This document shows, piece after piece, positions 5,854 through 12,834 of a DNA stretch of 12,972 nucleotides. The DNA lies in the NCBI GenBank assembly GCA_003242645.1, contig QGVC01000068.1:1-12972 (forward strand). The letters are read 5' to 3'. The stretch is from Pseudomonadota bacterium (GTDB taxonomy: Bacteria > Pseudomonadota > Alphaproteobacteria > Rhizobiales > Hyphomicrobiaceae). A program made the position numbers and the translations under genes. The notes below the pieces were generated by a model. That model was given only the letters and a program-made list of their open reading frames with translations. It searched no databases and had not been told where the DNA came from. Each line of letters starts with the position of its first letter. The first letter of the stretch is position 1.

Positions 5854-6675
5854 CTAATTCCGGAACGGGCCGTCCATGTATCGCCGCCAAAGCGTTTCGC
5901 CGATCAGGCAGTCCACTTTCTCATCCTCGGATGGGTATTGAGCCAAAATGAGCTGTGGCGGCGGCTCTGCGCCGGAGATTTCGAGAATGAGTTTCTGGCG
6001 AGTCGCCGTCGCGAACTCCGACTTGTCGCGGATCGGGATCATGAAGGCACCGGGTCCGCCGATGACGCACTCGGCGTAGTAGCGGTCGAGATAGCTGATG
6101 TCGAACCAGCTCGACTGGCTGGGTCTGAGGATGACCGGCAGACCATTGATGATGATGCCCCGCTTGACGAGTTCATCGCGCACCGGCGTAACAGGCCCCC
6201 CGGAGTTATTCGGCCCATCCCCTGAGATGTCGATGACGCGGCGAATGCCGCGGTGTGGGCTCAGCTCGAATTGCCGCCCAGCATAATCCAGAGCCGATGA
6301 AATCGACGTCATCCGCCTCCGGGAGATCGGCGCTTGCGCCAGCTGCTCGGCGACCCGCTCGGCCGACTCCTTCCCGTCGATGATCGTCCAAGGCAGCACC
6401 GTCGTCTGCGAGTACGGCCCCGCCCACTCCACGTACGTGATGGCTATGCGTCCATGGGGCCCGGACTGTATGGCGGAAATGACCTGAGGATCCCGGAGCG
6501 CCTCGATGTAGCCGTCCCTTTGTAAACGCTGCTCCTCGAGGTCCATCGAAAGAGAGACATCGACGGCGAGAACCAGCTCGAGATCGACGGTCGTATCGGC
6601 GCGGGCCGCATCGCCGGCCTGCAGCACGATAAGCAGCGCGGCAACGGCCGCGCTGATACGCGAGACCCACTGCAT
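5854..6675 (-). CDS. DUF1194 protein: secreted von Willebrand factor type A domain
   Basis: A 273-residue protein. A signal peptide covers residues 1-26 (hydrophobic VAALLIVLQA, predicted cleavage after ARA, before DTTVDLE). The mature part opens with LELVLAVDVSLSMD, the MIDAS metal-binding motif DxSxS (Asp39, Ser41, Ser43) of vWA domains. Further family features are the ISSALDYAGRQF helix, RRVIDISGDGPNNSGG (the second MIDAS region, with conserved Asp), and INGLPVIL followed by YYAECVIGGPGAF. DUF1194 proteins are widespread in alphaproteobacteria and presumably bind a partner through a divalent cation in the periplasm; the partner is unknown. The length is normal and no fusion is seen. The start ATG 6675 fits the signal peptide, but there is no strong Shine-Dalgarno. 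It probably forms its own unit, 70 bp downstream of the alpha/beta hydrolase on the same strand. Confidence 0.92.
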   Translation of the reverse strand: MQWVSRISAAVAALLIVLQAGDAARADTTVDLELVLAVDVSLSMDLEEQRLQRDGYIEALRDPQVISAIQSGPHGRIAITYVEWAGPYSQTTVLPWTIIDGKESAERVAEQLAQAPISRRRMTSISSALDYAGRQFELSPHRGIRRVIDISGDGPNNSGGPVTPVRDELVKRGIIINGLPVILRPSQSSWFDISYLDRYYAECVIGGPGAFMIPIRDKSEFATATRQKLILEISGAEPPPQLILAQYPSEDEKVDCLIGETLWRRYMDGPFRN

Positions 6676-6745
6676 GAGGGCAACACTGCCATATCGCGTA
6701 GTAGTTGCAAAGGCTTAGGCTGCCCGGTCAATTAATTGTGAAGGT

Positions 6746-7498
6746 TTACGGCCGGCGGCGCAGAAAATCGAGCACCGCCTCCTTGTAGCGCCGGTCACCA
6801 ACGGTCTTCATGTGATCGCGGTCCGGGATCTCAACAGCTTCCGCCCGCGGGATAAGTGCGGCGAGTGCGGAGGCCGAACCTCCGACGACATCGTCGCTGC
6901 CGACGACGACCAGGACCGGGCAGGCAATGCGCCCGACATCCTCCGCCGTGATCGGGTCCCGAGACGAACGGATGCAGGCGGCAAGCGCCTTGAGATCGCT
7001 GTTCGTCTGCTCGGCAAAGGCGCGGAAGGTGCGGGCGGTGGGGTTCGTCACCTGATCGATGCTCTCGGCCTCCAAGGCATGGGCGATAGGGCCAGTACCC
7101 GCCATGCCACGAACCATGTTGATCCCGAGACCGCCGAATATGCAGCTTCTCACGCGATCCGGGTGAGCCAGCGCGAGGAAAGCTGTGATCCGCGCGCCCA
7201 TGGAGTAGCCCATGACGTCCGCTCGGGGGATGCCGAGGTGATCGAGCAGCCGGCGCGCATCTTCCGCCATCTGCGGGGCACCGTAATCTTCGACGCGATA
7301 GAGCTTCTGGCTGCGGCCATGCCCGCGATTGTCGATCGAAATCACGCGGAAGCCGTTGCTGGTGAGGAACCGAACCCAGCCCGTGTCGACCCAGTTGACC
7401 ACGGTGTTCGAGGCGAAACCGTGGATCAGCAGGACCGGGGCCCCAGCCCCCTCATCGAGAAAGGCGATCTCAACCCCATCGGACAGAAAGCTTTGCAC
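6746..7498 (-). CDS. Alpha/beta-fold hydrolase
   Basis: A 250-residue cytoplasmic alpha/beta hydrolase with a complete motif set. LLIHGFAS (23-30, oxyanion region), DNRGHGRS (56-63), the nucleophile elbow GYSMGA (97-102, Ser99), GSDDVVGG (200-207, acid Asp202 or 203) and DRDHMKTVG (226-234, His229) are all present. The sequence is close to epoxide-hydrolase/esterase-like family members, but the substrate cannot be told. No signal peptide is seen. The gene is divergent from the zf-CHCC/monooxygenase pair, with 116 bp between starts, so both sides may share a control region. The spacing to the downstream DUF1194 gene (70 bp) permits, but does not prove, co-transcription. Confidence 0.92.
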   Translation of the reverse strand: MQSFLSDGVEIAFLDEGAGAPVLLIHGFASNTVVNWVDTGWVRFLTSNGFRVISIDNRGHGRSQKLYRVEDYGAPQMAEDARRLLDHLGIPRADVMGYSMGARITAFLALAHPDRVRSCIFGGLGINMVRGMAGTGPIAHALEAESIDQVTNPTARTFRAFAEQTNSDLKALAACIRSSRDPITAEDVGRIACPVLVVVGSDDVVGGSASALAALIPRAEAVEIPDRDHMKTVGDRRYKEAVLDFLRRRP

Positions 7499-7614
7499 GG
7501 CAGCCTCCGCATCATCCTGGCGCTTGCGACAGAGGCTTCCCTACCATTCGGGCTGCCGGCCGGGTATGGTCGGCACCGCGAGGCTAGGTAACCAATGGTG
7601 CAAGGGCAAGCCGG

Positions 7615-7866
7615 ATGGCCGAGAAAATCGTCCCTCATTTCGCAAACGACAAGGGCGTCGAGAAAATTTTCATTGGCGTCAAGGAGTTCAAATGCATGGG
7701 TGCACGGCCGCCCTTCGACCACCCGCACGTCTTCTTGGACATGGGGGCCGACCACCAGGTCATCTGCCCGTACTGCTCGACCCTTTACGTCTACGACCCG
7801 CGGCTGAACCCTGATGAATCAGACCCCCAGGGCTGCCTGGTCTCGGCGGGCACCCCGGCGGTCTAG
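7615..7866 (+). CDS. Zinc-finger domain (zf-CHCC) protein, NDUFS6-like
   Basis: An 83-residue protein of the zf-CHCC family, related to the zinc-binding tail of complex I subunit NDUFS6. Predicted zinc ligands are Cys27, a histidine in FDHPHVFLD (His38, with His36 nearby), and Cys51 and Cys54 in VICPYCSTLY. A carboxyl extension with one more Cys (74) follows. Stand-alone proteins of this type are usual in alphaproteobacteria and lie near respiratory or quinone genes; a direct role in complex I is not shown here. ATG 7615 was chosen because it begins the conserved MAEKI segment; the ATG at 7595 is in another frame. The FAD monooxygenase begins 12 bp after its stop, which suggests one operon. 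Confidence 0.9.
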   Translation: MAEKIVPHFANDKGVEKIFIGVKEFKCMGARPPFDHPHVFLDMGADHQVICPYCSTLYVYDPRLNPDESDPQGCLVSAGTPAV

Positions 7867-7878
7867 GCCGGTGAGCTC

Positions 7879-9063
7879 GTGTCCGGCGACCGGTCCGTCC
7901 TGATCGTTGGGGCTGGCATCGGCGGCCTCACGCTCGCCATCGCACTGGCGCGGCATGGGATTCCGAGCCGGGTTCTGGAGCGTCGCCAGGAGCTCACCGA
8001 AGCTGGTGCCGGAATACAGCTGGGGCCCAACGCGGTCGGCGTATTGACGCGCCTCGGAGTTGCTCATCGGCTGGAACCCGTGGTGGGCAAACCCACGTGC
8101 CTGCGGGTCTATGACGGCACGTCGGACAAACTTCTGGCCGAGCTGCCACTAGGCGAATGGATCGCGGAGCGGCATGGGTCGCCTTACTGGGTGGCCCATC
8201 GTGCCGATCTGCATGCCGCGCTGCGCGAAACGGCCCACACGCTCCCGCTCGTTGAACTCTCAACGGGATGCTGCGTCGAGCGGTTCGCGGCGAATGATGG
8301 ATCGGTTCAAGCGCAAACGGACCACGGCGATATCTACGAGGGCTCGGTTCTGGTGGGGGCGGATGGACTTTGGTCCGCAATCCGCCGGCAGCTCTGGCCT
8401 GCCTGGGAGCTCCGCTATTCCGGCAAGACGGCAGCGCGTGCCGTCATCGAAAGTGCCAACGCACCGCCGCCGTTCAATGAAAACGCAACCGGCGTTTGGC
8501 TGGCACCCAGCGGCCATGTGGTGCACTATCCCGTTCGCGGCGGCAGGGAAATCGCCCTGGTGGTCATTCTTAGTGAAGATTGGCCCGGAGAGGGTTGGGG
8601 CCTGCCGGTTGATCGCGAAGGGCTGCTCAAGCGCCTCCGAATTTTTCCGTCAAGGCTCGTCAGCTTCTTGGGCCAGGCTGCGGAATGGCGCCGTTGGCCC
8701 CTTTTCGATCCAGCGCCTCTCCGCCGCTGGTCGCGCGGGCGAGTGACCCTCATCGGCGACGCGGCTCATCCCGTGTTGCCCTTCCTCGCGCAAGGCGGGG
8801 CACTCGCAATCGAGGATGCCGAAACGCTGGCCGCTGCCCTCCGCATTTGGCCATCCAAGCCGGCGCTGGCGATCGAGCGTTACGAACGTGCGCGCCGTCC
8901 CCGTGCCGTGGTCATGCAGCGCGCTTCGCGGCGGAACGGCCGGATTTATCATCTGCCGAAGCCCGCATCGCTGGCGCGGAACTTGGCTTTGCGCATGCTG
9001 CCCGGCCGCCGCGTGATCGCGCTCTATGACTGGGTCTACGGCTGGAAGCCGGAAACGCTGTGA
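7879..9063 (+). CDS. FAD-dependent aromatic-ring monooxygenase (salicylate hydroxylase/UbiH-like)
   Basis: A 394-residue flavoprotein of the group A hydroxylase family, which uses NAD(P)H and oxygen to hydroxylate aromatic substrates. It has the Rossmann GxGxxG (VLIVGAGIGG, 7-16), LERRQELTEAGAGIQLGPNA (33-52), YWVAHRADLHAAL (103-115), the DG motif SVLVGADGLWSAIRR (156-170) and the GD motif RVTLIGDAAHPVLPFLAQGG (288-307) for FAD ribityl binding. The length is typical. The start is a GTG at 7879 preceded by GGTGAG. The close resemblance to 3-hydroxybenzoate 6-hydroxylase/salicylate hydroxylase-type proteins does not fix the substrate. It follows the zf-CHCC gene in a probable operon and converges with trkH, 10 bp apart. 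Confidence 0.93.
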   Translation: MSGDRSVLIVGAGIGGLTLAIALARHGIPSRVLERRQELTEAGAGIQLGPNAVGVLTRLGVAHRLEPVVGKPTCLRVYDGTSDKLLAELPLGEWIAERHGSPYWVAHRADLHAALRETAHTLPLVELSTGCCVERFAANDGSVQAQTDHGDIYEGSVLVGADGLWSAIRRQLWPAWELRYSGKTAARAVIESANAPPPFNENATGVWLAPSGHVVHYPVRGGREIALVVILSEDWPGEGWGLPVDREGLLKRLRIFPSRLVSFLGQAAEWRRWPLFDPAPLRRWSRGRVTLIGDAAHPVLPFLAQGGALAIEDAETLAAALRIWPSKPALAIERYERARRPRAVVMQRASRRNGRIYHLPKPASLARNLALRMLPGRRVIALYDWVYGWKPETL

Positions 9064-9073
9064 GCTGAACGCG

Positions 9074-10540
9074 CTACCGCCAGAACTCCGACCGGAACAG
9101 CACGAGCACGGTGAACAGCTCCAATCGCCCGAGCAGCATGGCCATCGAGAGCGCCCACTTTGCTGCGACCGGAACGGTGGCATAGCTCCCTTCCGGACCA
9201 ACCACCTGCCCCAGCGCCGGACCGATCGTGCCAACCGCGCTTGCGGCAGAGGTGAGCGCCGACACGAAATCGAGCCCGGATGCAGCTAGGATAACCGTGA
9301 AGGCGCCGACCGTCGCCAAATAGATTGCGAGAAACGCGATCACGGAAAACGGAACATCGTCAGGAAGGCGTCGTCCATTGTAGACCAGCGTGACCACCCG
9401 GTTCGGGCTGATGAGGTGCAACAGGTAGGCCCGCGTCAGCATGCCCGCCACCTGCAGGCGATAGATCTTGATCGCGCCCGCGGTTGAGCCCGAGCAGCCG
9501 CCGACGAACATCAAGAGGAAAAACAGCCCAAACGCGAACGCTCCCCAAGCGGCGTAATCACTGGTGAAGAAGCCCGTGGTGGTGATTATCGAGGTGACAT
9601 TGAAGCTCGCCAGCCTCAAGGCTTCGAGCAAAGTGATGTCCCGCGTCCGCCACAGCCAGAACGTCACGATCAGGACGATCACGAAAATGAAGCTGATCAG
9701 GCCGCGCACCTGAGCATCGCGCCAGGCAGCCCTCAGATCACCGTGGGCCATCCTAATGAACGTGACGAATGGCAGTGCGCCTAAGATCATGAAGACGGTT
9801 GCCGCGGCTTCCAGGGACGGAGACGCAAAGAAGCCAAAACTTTCATCATGCGTGGAGAAGCCAGCCGTAGAGACGGTCGTCAGCGCATGGCAGACGGCAT
9901 CGAAGAACGTCATGCCAAGCACAGCGTAGGTCACCGTGCAGCTGAACAGCAGGAGCAAGTAAATGGCTGCCGCTGCCATCACCAGTTCTCCGGCCCGCGG
10001 CAGGATTTTTTCGGCGCGATCGGGCCGCTCGGCCAAAAAGAGCTGCATTCCGCCGACGCGCAGGAATGGGAGAATGATGATCGCTGTGACGACGATGCCG
10101 AGACCGCCGATTCCTTGTAGCAGAGCACGCCAGAGCAGCAGGCCGCGCGGAAGCCGATCGAGGCCGACGATGACAGTTGCGCCCGTCGTAGTCAAACCGG
10201 ACATCGCTTCAAAGAAGGCGTCGGTGTAGCTGAGGCCCACGCCGATGAACGGGATTGCGGCAAAGCTGGCTGTAAAGACCCAGGCAAGCGTTGTAAGGAG
10301 GAAGCCCTCCTTGACACCAATCTTGAAAGGCTCGTCTCGCACCGCGGCGAGCACCATCAGTCCGCCGACAAAAACGGTGAACACCGCCGACGTGAGGAAC
10401 ACGCGCCAGTGGTCGTTGCCATCCGCTGCGTCAATGATCGCTGGGATGACCATTGCAGCCGCCAGCGCACACAGCAGTAGACCCAACGTGAGAATGATTG
10501 GCCGAAGCTGAAGCAAGGACGCCCCGCGCTCTATTGGCAC
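9074..10540 (-). CDS. trkH: TrkH family potassium uptake protein
   Basis: A 488-residue integral membrane protein, the K+-translocating subunit of Trk/Ktr systems. It is built of four M1-P-M2 repeats, and the four selectivity-filter loops with their conserved glycines are visible: TTTGAT (117-122), TVSTAGF (222-228), TTTGFF (320-325) and SAVGTIGP (434-441). The GGCSGSTAGAIKIYR segment (347-361) is the M2-P loop signature of the third repeat. It works with the cytosolic NAD-binding regulator TrkA, which is not in this window. The GTG start at 10540 was chosen because AGGAGG stands about ten bases upstream and the hydrophobic region begins soon after. That AGGAGG lies in an 8-bp hairpin (10551-10575). 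The gene diverges from csbD. Confidence 0.95.
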   Translation of the reverse strand: MPIERGASLLQLRPIILTLGLLLCALAAAMVIPAIIDAADGNDHWRVFLTSAVFTVFVGGLMVLAAVRDEPFKIGVKEGFLLTTLAWVFTASFAAIPFIGVGLSYTDAFFEAMSGLTTTGATVIVGLDRLPRGLLLWRALLQGIGGLGIVVTAIIILPFLRVGGMQLFLAERPDRAEKILPRAGELVMAAAAIYLLLLFSCTVTYAVLGMTFFDAVCHALTTVSTAGFSTHDESFGFFASPSLEAAATVFMILGALPFVTFIRMAHGDLRAAWRDAQVRGLISFIFVIVLIVTFWLWRTRDITLLEALRLASFNVTSIITTTGFFTSDYAAWGAFAFGLFFLLMFVGGCSGSTAGAIKIYRLQVAGMLTRAYLLHLISPNRVVTLVYNGRRLPDDVPFSVIAFLAIYLATVGAFTVILAASGLDFVSALTSAASAVGTIGPALGQVVGPEGSYATVPVAAKWALSMAMLLGRLELFTVLVLFRSEFWR

Positions 10541-10550
10541 TCCACGACCG

Positions 10551-10575
10551 CCTCCTGCACAACCTGCGCAGGAGG
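10551..10575 (-). promoter_or_regulatory. Hairpin covering the trkH Shine-Dalgarno
   Basis: CCTCCTGC (10551-10558) and GCAGGAGG (10568-10575) are perfect 8-bp inverted repeats with a 9-nt loop. In the trkH message, the right-hand copy (near the start codon) holds the AGGAGG ribosome-binding site, while the left-hand partner is upstream. If it folds, it would hide the site and could make translation depend on temperature, ions or a binding factor. Folding is inferred from complementarity only. Confidence 0.4.
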
Positions 10576-10747
10576 TCCGAACTGGATCGGGCCACCATGC
10601 CCTATAAGGCTAAACATCAGTTAAACTGCCAAACTAGCTGCCTTTGCCTCGGCTGCTTGAGAACCTCACATCAGCGTGCCGTCGGACGGGAAAGCCTTTG
10701 TTCACCAGTTGTTCTTCGGTTTCGGTGCCGTGCAAGCAAATCGGCCT

Positions 10748-10772
10748 GGAACGCTAACCCAATCGGCACGTT
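10748..10772 (+). promoter_or_regulatory. EcfG-type general stress promoter of csbD
   Basis: GGAAC (10748-10752), 16 bp, then CGTT (10769-10772) matches exactly the GGAAC-N16/17-CGTT consensus of the alphaproteobacterial general stress sigma factor EcfG. Transcription would begin near 10779, giving a leader of about 46 nt before the csbD ATG. That leader contains a 6-bp hairpin (CCTGGC/GCCAGG, 10787-10804) and then the GGAGG ribosome-binding site. Confidence 0.75.
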
Positions 10773-10824
10773 GGTCTACTGAAGCGCCTGGCAGTCGAGC
10801 CAGGTCGCAAGGTTGGAGGTTTAC

Positions 10825-11025
10825 ATGGATTGGGATCGGATCGCCGGCAATTGGAAACAGATGACCGGCAAGCTTAAAGAGCAGTGGGGCAAGCTCACCG
10901 ACGATGACTTGCAACAAATCGCCGGCAGGCGGGAGCAGCTGGAAGGCAAACTTCAGGAGCGCTACGGCTACACCAAGGACCAAGCCCGCCAGGAAATCGA
11001 CAACTGGTTCAACCGTCAGGCCTAA
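10825..11025 (+). CDS. CsbD family stress-response protein
   Basis: A 66-residue hydrophilic, helix-rich protein starting MDWDRIAGNWKQMTGKLKEQ, with repeated WGKLTDDDL, GRREQLEGKLQERYGYTKDQ and a closing EIDNWFNRQA. This is the full pattern of the CsbD/YjbJ family, strongly induced by general stress in many bacteria though its molecular role is not known. ATG 10825 is preferred to an in-frame ATG at 10813 because TTGGAGG lies just before it and the conserved sequence starts there. The EcfG-type promoter at 10748-10772 supports stress control. The gene ends 68 bp before a 24-residue membrane peptide; a hairpin between them may end the message. Confidence 0.93.
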   Translation: MDWDRIAGNWKQMTGKLKEQWGKLTDDDLQQIAGRREQLEGKLQERYGYTKDQARQEIDNWFNRQA

Positions 11026-11050
11026 CCTGGCCTCGATAGCAACCCATGAC

Positions 11051-11073
11051 CGGCAGCCAGTCCTTGGCTGTCG
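11051..11073 (+). terminator. Stem-loop after csbD
   Basis: CGGCAGCCA (11051-11059) pairs with TGGCTGTCG (11065-11073), nine pairs with one G-U and a 5-nt loop, 26 bp after the csbD stop. No T-run follows, so it may be a message-stabilising or attenuating structure rather than a full terminator. Confidence 0.4.
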
Positions 11074-11093
11074 GAATTAGCGTGGGAGACATC

Positions 11094-11168
11094 ATGAACA
11101 GCATTATCTACCTCGTCGGGCTGGTCGTCATCATCCTCGCCATCCTCAACTTGATTGGCATGGCGTGA
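11094..11168 (+). CDS. 24-residue single-span membrane peptide
   Basis: ATG 11094 to TGA 11166-11168 encodes MNSIIYLVGLVVIILAILNL then IGMA, almost entirely one hydrophobic helix. A GGGAGA ribosome-binding site stands a few bases upstream. Very similar tiny proteins (MNSIIYLVGL followed by hydrophobic residues and a Gly-rich end) are widespread in Rhizobiales and Bradyrhizobium annotations, from memory, which argues that it is real despite its size. Its function is unknown. The position between csbD and the PNPOx stress protein suggests membership of the same stress response; co-transcription with csbD depends on whether the hairpin between them stops RNA polymerase. Confidence 0.7.
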   Translation: MNSIIYLVGLVVIILAILNLIGMA

Positions 11169-11214
11169 GGGCCTGTCTTCAAAGGCGCGAGGCAGCAAAT
11201 CCCCGAGCCTCCTC

Positions 11215-11239
11215 GGAACCTCGTGCATGGGTTTCCGTT
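11215..11239 (+). promoter_or_regulatory. EcfG-type general stress promoter of the PNPOx-family gene
   Basis: GGAAC (11215-11219), 16 bp, then CGTT (11236-11239) is the second exact match to the EcfG consensus in this window. A start near 11246 would leave a leader of about 30 nt before ATG 11275. A 5-bp hairpin (CCGAG-CCTC-CTCGG, 11203-11216) touches the -35 element. Confidence 0.75.
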
Positions 11240-11274
11240 AGAACTCAGAAACACGCGCAGCGAAGAGGCTCATC

Positions 11275-11760
11275 ATGGGCGCGAAATCCAAATGCCGGGA
11301 TCTCTGGGAGCTCGTGCGGAGCATCCCTGTTTGTATGCTGACCACGCGCGACGGGGACATGCTTCGCTCGCGGCCGATGGCAACGGCGATCGACGAGGAC
11401 AAACAAGAGTTTCTTTTTCTAACCCGCGCCTCCTCTCACAAGGCGCGGGAGATTGAGAAAGGCACTGAGGTCAACTTGGCATTCGCGCTCCACGACCGGG
11501 ATCTTTTCATCTCCGTTTCCGGTCAGGGCCGGGTGACAAAGGATCCAGAAACGGCGCGACAGCTGTGGAATCCTTATATCGCAACCTACCTGCCCGACGG
11601 CCCGGAGGGGGAGGACGTGGCGGTGCTGCGAGTGACTCCTATCCAGGCGGAATGCTGGTTCGGCGGCAGACCACAAAAACTCGATATAGGCGAGCACGAA
11701 GAAGCTCTCGAGAGCGGCTCACAGCACAATTTCAGCATCACTAAACAAGCTCAGCCTTAG
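11275..11760 (+). CDS. Pyridoxamine 5'-phosphate oxidase-fold general stress protein (FMN-binding)
   Basis: A 161-residue protein of the PNPOx-like split-barrel family, akin to general stress protein 26. It has LWELVRSIPVCMLTTRDGD (10-28), RSRPMATA, then EFLFLTRASSHKAREIE (45-61), VNLAFALHDRDLFISVSGQG (66-85), the LWNPYIATYLPDGPEGEDVA region (97-116) and VLRVTPIQAECWFG (117-130). These segments make the flavin-binding barrel and dimer interface. The sequence is that of a stress protein rather than the vitamin B6 enzyme PdxH, so no catalytic claim is made. A GAAGAGG ribosome-binding site precedes ATG 11275, and an EcfG-type promoter at 11215-11239 fits stress control together with csbD. It converges with the HAD gene, 40 bp apart. 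Confidence 0.92.
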   Translation: MGAKSKCRDLWELVRSIPVCMLTTRDGDMLRSRPMATAIDEDKQEFLFLTRASSHKAREIEKGTEVNLAFALHDRDLFISVSGQGRVTKDPETARQLWNPYIATYLPDGPEGEDVAVLRVTPIQAECWFGGRPQKLDIGEHEEALESGSQHNFSITKQAQP

Positions 11761-11800
11761 ACAATCTTGGTCGCTAATAGGCAATACAAAACGGCTGAAT

Positions 11801-12721
11801 TCATGTCGCCCGTGCTCGCTTATCAAGCTGGGCAAGCTCATTGAACAAATTCCCAAGCTCTATTGAGTTTTCAATTCTTGCCGTTTGCCGGCGTCCGAGA
11901 AATGGCAGATCGGCACTTCCCACATGTACGGCTAAGCCGACCTCCTCCAGAAAATTGTCCATCAGGGTATCGCCAGCGCCGAGCCAATCGGTGGTGTCTG
12001 CGCCAAGCCGCGCCGCGAGCCGGCGTAATCCGTCGCGCTTGTCGACTCCTGCAGGAGTGATGAAACTGTTCGGCTGCACGTGCTGATACGCCATCAGCTC
12101 ATCCTGCGAATGCTCGATGAGCAAGAACACCATGCATATATCGCGTTCGGTCAGTCTACCGTGCAGTTGATCGACGCCACCGCAGACCACCTCCGATGCA
12201 CTGAGGTACTTGTGCCGGACGTGAGCGACGCGATCGCAGTCCGCAGTCCAAATCCGTTCTCCAAGCCGCCAGTCCCGCGGATAATAGAAGACCAGCACCT
12301 TGTCCAAGCCGCAACTCATCAGCCATTCGACATTTGTCAGGATCTCATCGATCTCGGCTGCGGAGAGGACACGCGCATCTGTTTCTTCAAAAGCAATTCC
12401 GCCGCTCGGGCATTCCGTCAAATGACCGATTAAGCTACCATTCATAGAGATGAGCGGCAGCGGCGCATTCGTGATGGCGTACCATTCCTGGCCAAACGTG
12501 CCGATCACGTTCAGTGGAAAACGTAGTGTATTGATGATGATTGGGTGCCCCTGCTCGCTAAGACGCTCTAGAGCATGCGAAACGTTGTGTGGAATGATGA
12601 TGCGGCCTTCGTGCTCGTGAACGGCCGTGCCGTCGAGGTCCGTGACGATGGCGCCGCCGTCGCGAAAGCGCGAAGATGCTGCGAACTCGCGGAGGGCTTC
12701 TTTCCAAGGCACGCAACTCAT
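11801..12721 (-). CDS. HAD-IIB family phosphatase
   Basis: A 306-residue cytoplasmic hydrolase of the haloacid dehalogenase superfamily. Motif I is TDLDGTAV (27-34; nucleophile Asp28, acid/base Asp30), motif II is INTLRF (63-68, Thr65), motif III is the Lys of GVDKRDGL (Lys228) and motif IV is GAGDTLMDNF (248-257; Asp251, Asp255 bind Mg2+). The long segment between motifs II and III is the C2-type (Cof/sucrose- or trehalose-phosphatase-like) cap, placing it in HAD-IIB. The substrate, probably a small phosphorylated metabolite or sugar phosphate, cannot be told. ATG 12721 is preceded by GAGG eight bases upstream. It lies 113 bp after the TRAP transporter gene on the same strand. A weak EcfG-like site (GGAAC-N18-GTT, 12784-12759) precedes it. 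Confidence 0.9.
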   Translation of the reverse strand: MSCVPWKEALREFAASSRFRDGGAIVTDLDGTAVHEHEGRIIIPHNVSHALERLSEQGHPIIINTLRFPLNVIGTFGQEWYAITNAPLPLISMNGSLIGHLTECPSGGIAFEETDARVLSAAEIDEILTNVEWLMSCGLDKVLVFYYPRDWRLGERIWTADCDRVAHVRHKYLSASEVVCGGVDQLHGRLTERDICMVFLLIEHSQDELMAYQHVQPNSFITPAGVDKRDGLRRLAARLGADTTDWLGAGDTLMDNFLEEVGLAVHVGSADLPFLGRRQTARIENSIELGNLFNELAQLDKRARAT

Positions 12722-12758
12722 GAGCCGGCCTCAGTGTCGAACATAGTCACGAGCGACT

Positions 12759-12784
12759 AACCTTCGTCCAACAGCAATCGTTCC
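12759..12784 (-). promoter_or_regulatory. Weak EcfG-like site upstream of the HAD gene
   Basis: On the minus strand GGAAC (12784-12780) and GTT (12761-12759) are 18 bp apart, one base longer than in the two exact matches, and the base before GTT is G rather than C. It stands 38 bp before the HAD start codon, a suitable place. It is listed as a possibility only. Confidence 0.2.
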
Positions 12785-12834
12785 CAAATGCGCAGTCGCT
12801 TTGAGCTTCATTGCATGCCGTTTCTGGATCAGGA

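Noticed and set aside
6729..6738. CAATTAATTG, a perfect 10-bp palindrome upstream of the DUF1194 gene
   Set aside because: Short AT palindromes arise easily by chance; no second copy or matching promoter element was found to support an operator.
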